64,000 nt of DNA from the NCBI RefSeq assembly GCF_027943255.1, contig NC_072893.1:130323784-130387783 (forward strand), in the 5' to 3' direction. The stretch is from Anastrepha obliqua (lineage: Eukaryota > Arthropoda > Insecta > Diptera > Tephritidae). The position numbers and the translations under genes are program-made. Within the stretch, counting starts at the first letter, position 1. The number at the start of each line of letters is the position of its first letter. Positions 25,301 through 31,300 of this stretch are shown here, piece after piece. The notes beneath the pieces were generated by a model that saw nothing but the letters and a program-made list of their open reading frames with translations, ran no database searches and was not told the DNA's origin.

Positions 25301-28300
25301 AATACCAATTTCATGAAGGCCTTAAATTTTGTAACTTATTGAACGCCATCGACACACCCAACTAAATTTTGCGCACATGAAAGCTCCCACATTACTTCCC
25401 AGGCGCATTAATTGTTACTCATTAATGAGTCTACGAAAAGCAATAAAGCAATAAATTAAAATTTTTTCGCAATATCAGCCAATTTAGATGCTGTAAATGG
25501 AAAGAAATTACAGTAGTACTGAAATTCCAATAAATAATGTTACAGAAAATTGCCGTTCGACATTCGGAAAAGCACTTTAATATTTGCCGCTTAAAATTAC
25601 AAGTCGTGACAAATAATTTAAAAGAGTTTTTCATTAAATTGGAAAGGGAAGATGTTCGCATCATAAAATAAAGAAGTGGTTTTTATTAAAATAATTCTTA
25701 TTAGATATAAAGGGTGGTTAAGTTTTAAAGGCCGGTGTGGATCTTAAATAAAATACAATTTTTTTAGAAAATTATTGTAATTTCTCTTTATTGTGATAGT
25801 ATTGGTATGGCTCAATTACGTGCGAAACAAAATATTGGCCAAATGGCCGCAGCGGTCTCGGCGATGGTCCAAATTTCTGATGACGCTAAGGCATAATTGA
25901 CGTTCTATTCCATTAATGTACCGAATTATCTCATCCTTTAGCTCTTTAATTGTTGCTGGCTTAACGACGTACACATTTTCTTTCAAATAACCCCAAAGAA
26001 ATAAGTCCAACGGTGTCAAATCACATGATCTTGGCGGCCAATTGACATCGCCGCGACGTGAGATTATTCGACCATCAAATTTTTCGCGCAAAAGAGCACA
26101 GTCCTGTTGAAATCACATATCGTCCACATCCATATCTTCCAATTCGGGCCATAAAAAGTTCGTTATCATCTCACGATAGCGAACACTATTTACAGTAACT
26201 GCCTGACCGGCCTCAGTTTGGATAAAATACGGCCCAATGATGCCGCCGGCCCATAAACCGTACCAAACAGTCAATCTTGGTGGGTGCATTGGTTTCTCGG
26301 CAATCACTCTTGGATTATCATTCGCCCAAATGTGGCAATTCTGCTTATTGACGAATCCACTGAGGTGAAAATGTGTCTTATCACTGAAGATAATTTTCTT
26401 CGAAAATTGGTCATTCACTGTTGCCATTTCCTGCCACCATTCTAACCATTGACGACGCTTGAAATAGTCAAAAGGCTTTAGTTCTTGAGTCAATTGCACC
26501 TTGTAAGCATGTAAATGCAATTTATATGCATAATGTTTATCACGACGAGCGTGAGAGGTGCAATTGTTGGGTACGACGACGAGTTGAGGTGGACGGCTCT
26601 TTAACCACACTATCGCGAACAGCAGCAATATTTTCTGCAGTACAAGCTGTACGAGCATGCACTGGTGTTTTCACATCTCCTACAGACCCGGTTTGCTCAA
26701 ACTTTTGCACAATTTTTCCGATTGTACGCACATTTCACCGAAAAAATCACGAAGTGCGCGATATGCATTTTGATTTGAACGCCCGTTTTCATAATAAGCC
26801 TGAATAACTTTAACGCGTTGCTCGATTGTGTATATTTCCATGATTCAAATTGAGTTGATCTGTAATTGAAAAATGTCAAATGAAATATAAAAAAAACCTT
26901 AACATTTAGGTGTGGTTTACATTTAAGATCGGCCCTTAAAATTTAACCACCCTTTATAATTTACTACTTTCTACTACTTACAATGTTTTCAGCGAATTTC
27001 CGCTAGGGAATAAATTTTCAGGCAAGCTCGAGATTTTATTTTCATCCAAATAACTGTAAATTGGAAAGAAAGAATTGAGTGTTAAAAAAAACTATTCAAA
27101 TAGAAAAAGGAAAAGTAAACACAAAATTTTTCAAAATAATCAAAGTAAAAATTTAAAGCTCAAGTTAGGCGGGGGAAGTTTGTTGAAATATTTTTTACAT
27201 TAATAAATATTTATTATTTTTAATAGGAGAGAAATACAATTATTTTATATTATTTAAGGATAAGCACTAGCGACTGAGGCTTTCGACTTGTAATATTTAT
27301 TTATGTAAATTTTTTACTACAAAAGATGGCTTCTAATTGTGGTCAAAATATCGGCAAATAAACAGTGGCAATATTTTATTTATTTTTTTGTTTGCATAAA
27401 CTGAAAATACCAACACTAAATATTTGGGACTCCCAAAATAAATTAATTCAATTAAATTAGTTAATGTAAATTTAATTTTGTTTTTTCAAAAAAATTGTTT
27501 TTTTTACCAACCAAAGTAGCTTGACCTGGCTGGCTAAAAGCCATTACATAGACCTATTGACCCTTAGTGTTACCAGATGGAGCTAGACGTTTACGTTTCT
27601 TTGCAGTAGACATCTTGTAATACGTCTGCGTCCGTTGCGAATCTAAGTAAACTTTGGAGCTCTATCCATTCTAAATTCTCATATTGTAAAGCTCTTAAGC
27701 ATTTTAATCTGGTTCTAACTAATGCAGAGCAAGAGCAGACCAACCAAAGTAGCTACAAATTAAATTTTCTCTTCATCACTTTTTAAGATCAAATATTTTT
27801 GCTTTCCAATTTTCACTGTTTTCTTTAATATTTTTCCATTTTCCTTTGAATTTAAATTAAAATTTAGTTTATTGATTTACGTTAATATTCATAGCTCATC
27901 TTGTGCACAAAAGGCCATGAGACAGAAGTGCAAACCTCAAATAAGTCTAAATCTAAATGTCCCCTCATCTTATTGGCGCTTTGCGCTTTCATATGCAAGA
28001 GTGGACAAATTCGCTTTGAAAAAATTAAATAATAGTCCATTAATTTACAAATGAATTAAGAATAAGAAATAAATAAAATTATTTATGCTATCAAAAGAAA
28101 GAATAATAGTGTGAGGCTAAACGAACATACTAGCTATCGCGATTTCTAAGGTACTTACAGCGTTTTCAAAGGTATCACCGAAAATCGTTTGAAGGCAAAT
28201 GAAGCGAGACTTTCGATGGAGCAAAATTTTAAGACTCTAAAGGAATAAAAAATAATTAAAAATTAAATTTAAGTTGATAGAAGTAAGATATATATATATT

Positions 28301-31300
28301 TTTATTTCTTAATATATGTTTCGTTTTTGTATTTTTTTTTTTTTTTTGTAGGCACAGGAAACAATATGTAACAATTTTAATTGGTCAAAATAAAATGAAA
28401 GGTTGAGTTTAGGGAAAATTTTGTTTTGATCAGAAATATTAAACGCCAAAGTAGTGACGAAAAATTCATACGCGAAATTCTCAAAGTTAAAATCATGTAT
28501 TATATATATATATGTATATTTTTTTTATTGGCAGTCTCAAGGAAATATAAATTTAAAAAAAAACTTTCTTTATAAAAATCGTTAAATTTTCACGGAAATT
28601 AAAATTTGGGAGCTGTATTTTTTATAAAATACTAGCAAACCCGGCCCCCTTCGCTGGGCACACTAAAATAGAATAGATATGGTTTAGAACAGAAAATATA
28701 TGATTTTCATATTATTTATTTCTTTATTCTTTATTCAAGCGCTTTGGCATAAACAATATTTTTTGTTTTTCTATTTGTTTTTGAGTAAATATAAAATATA
28801 AATTGAAAATCAGGAAAAAAGAAGATTGTTTTTAAATTTCAAATCAACGCATATGAATAAACAATCGTGTTTTTTCCTGATCATCCATGAATTTTTTGTT
28901 TCAATTTATATGTTTTAGTAAGCATTGGAGCTTTTTTAACCATTATCCATTTATATTTTTCAAAAAAAAAAAACGAAAAAAATTGTTTTTTCCACGAACA
29001 CATAATTTCATTCGGATTTCACATTAAATTCTCAAATTTCGTAAGAAATTATTCACTGTTCCAAAATCCACTCCAAAAAAATTCACAAACAATTTTTACA
29101 TGTTGCACTTACGTTTTTCCCTTATGGCATCCAAATCAGAAAGAAATATTGACACATTGTAACTCACACTGTCAATTTGACAGTTCAGTTCCGCCCCAAG
29201 CGTTAAAAAAGTAAGCGACATTATGGCTGGTTCAAAAGAACGCTGTACCCGTTGCCAGTGCTCCGAATTACAACCAAACTTTACGAAACCCATTTTCAAT
29301 ACTTACTTAACAATGTGTGTAAGTTTGGTTTAATTCGGTTCAAAGACACGGCGGGTCCACGTTTTGGCATATATTTCGAGACCCTAGTCATCAATAGGTA
29401 TGAAAATTACCCCGCATTAAAGCACTTATCAACAACTTTCATTTGATACCCATATTGTACATACACAACCAAAGGTTACCCGGGTCCACGTTTTGACCTA
29501 TATCTCGAGACCCCAGTCACGGAGCGGCATGAAAAATACTCTGTACTAAAGCATTCACCAACAGCTTTCATTTGATACCCATATTGTACAAACACATTCT
29601 AGGGCCCACGTTTTGGTCTCTATCTCAAGACCCTAGTCACGGAGCGGATGGAAATACTCTGAACTAAAGCATTCACCAACAGCTTCCATTTGATACCCAT
29701 ATTGTACATACACATCCGAAGGTTACCCGGGTCCACGTTTTGACCTATATCTCGAGCCCTATTTCCAAAATAAAATATAATCCATGTTACTCGTGGATGA
29801 TGTAGCTTTCGAATGGTCAAAGAATTTTTAAAATCGGTCTAGTAGTTTTTGAGCCTATTCATTACAAACAAACAAAGTTTTCCTCTTTATAATATTAGTA
29901 TAGATATTAGTATACATAGATGAAAGCCACTCAATTATTTGTCGTTGTCTGCCGAAAATGCGAGCGTTTTTTCTATCATTCAATATTTTATGTCCACAGT
30001 GGACATCGCTACCGAGGCAAGCCGTAGTCACGCTCCAACCCACTCGACTACGGCGTAAGGCATTTAAATTAGACTTTCTAGGAGTATTTATATTCAACTT
30101 CGCGCTCTACTCAACCACTCCACAGCGTATAGTGCTATTCTAAGCATAAAAGCGACCATTGGAGGTGCTTGAATAAAATAGGCTTTAAAACGCACTTTGT
30201 GGTTTTGGCACCACAAAATTTTCTTCTCCTTCTTTTTCCACCATTTTTCATTCGTTCTTTCATGCCCATCTAACTGTGAATTATGCACTCACATATTTGA
30301 GGATATTTCTTTTGCATAATTAATTTTTTTTCGAAGACGTGGTCAGAATATTTGGCGCTGTCTTTCTTTACATCACTGTACGTATTAGCATACACATTAG
30401 GGTGGATCACTCTCTGGCCCTTATTATGAGCAACATTCGATCTTCGACTGTAGTCGAAAATGCCGATCGAACGAATTTTCATTTGGTATTATGGTGCTCA
30501 TTCGTTGAAGAATAGGAATATTGTGAATTTCGATCGCTCGACGCATTTACAATAGATAATTTTTTCTCAGCTGATACAGCAAATCAAAATAAAAGAACAA
30601 CCGATTGTGTTGAAATTCTTTGCTAACAACATTTTTAAAAGTTAAAAAAAGTATTTTTTGTGAAAATGAGTACAACGGAGTTGTGGTTCCACGATTTATC
30701 GGACGACGAAAGATTAGTGGAACTAGCTAGAAGTAGAAAACAGTTGAGGGGCGCATCCAACCCCCTAGAAATGGCTTCCACTGAGTAAGTTTAAAATTTT
30801 CAAAATGTGTTGACGTACTTAATATTACAGAAATTTCCTTACAGATTTTTAAAGAACTTTAGATTATCTAAAGAGGCGTTTATGAACCTACTGTCCAGTA
30901 CAGAAAACCAGTTGCATCAGTGCACCCGAGCCAAATCCATTCCAAATATTTTAAAGCTAGCCACAGTTCTGCGATTTTGTGCTCAGGGATCGTACCAATT
31001 GAGTATTGGTAATGAAGGTATGCTAGGACTTGCTCAACCCACTGTGTACGATGATGCTGAAGATATTGAAGTGGAGTCAAATAACGGAGAAGCAGAAAAC
31101 ATAGAAATAAAATTCTTAGAATATTATAGAAAAATCTAAAAAGTATTAAATAGAAACCTTAACGCCACAGTTTCTTCTTTATTTTTGTTATAAATTTTCT
31201 TTATTCAATTATTCGTCATTCGAAAAAAATATGTATTTCAGTTCCTCTACGTATTTCAGCCCATGCCTGCCAAGGGAAAATAAAAATGAATTTCTATAAA

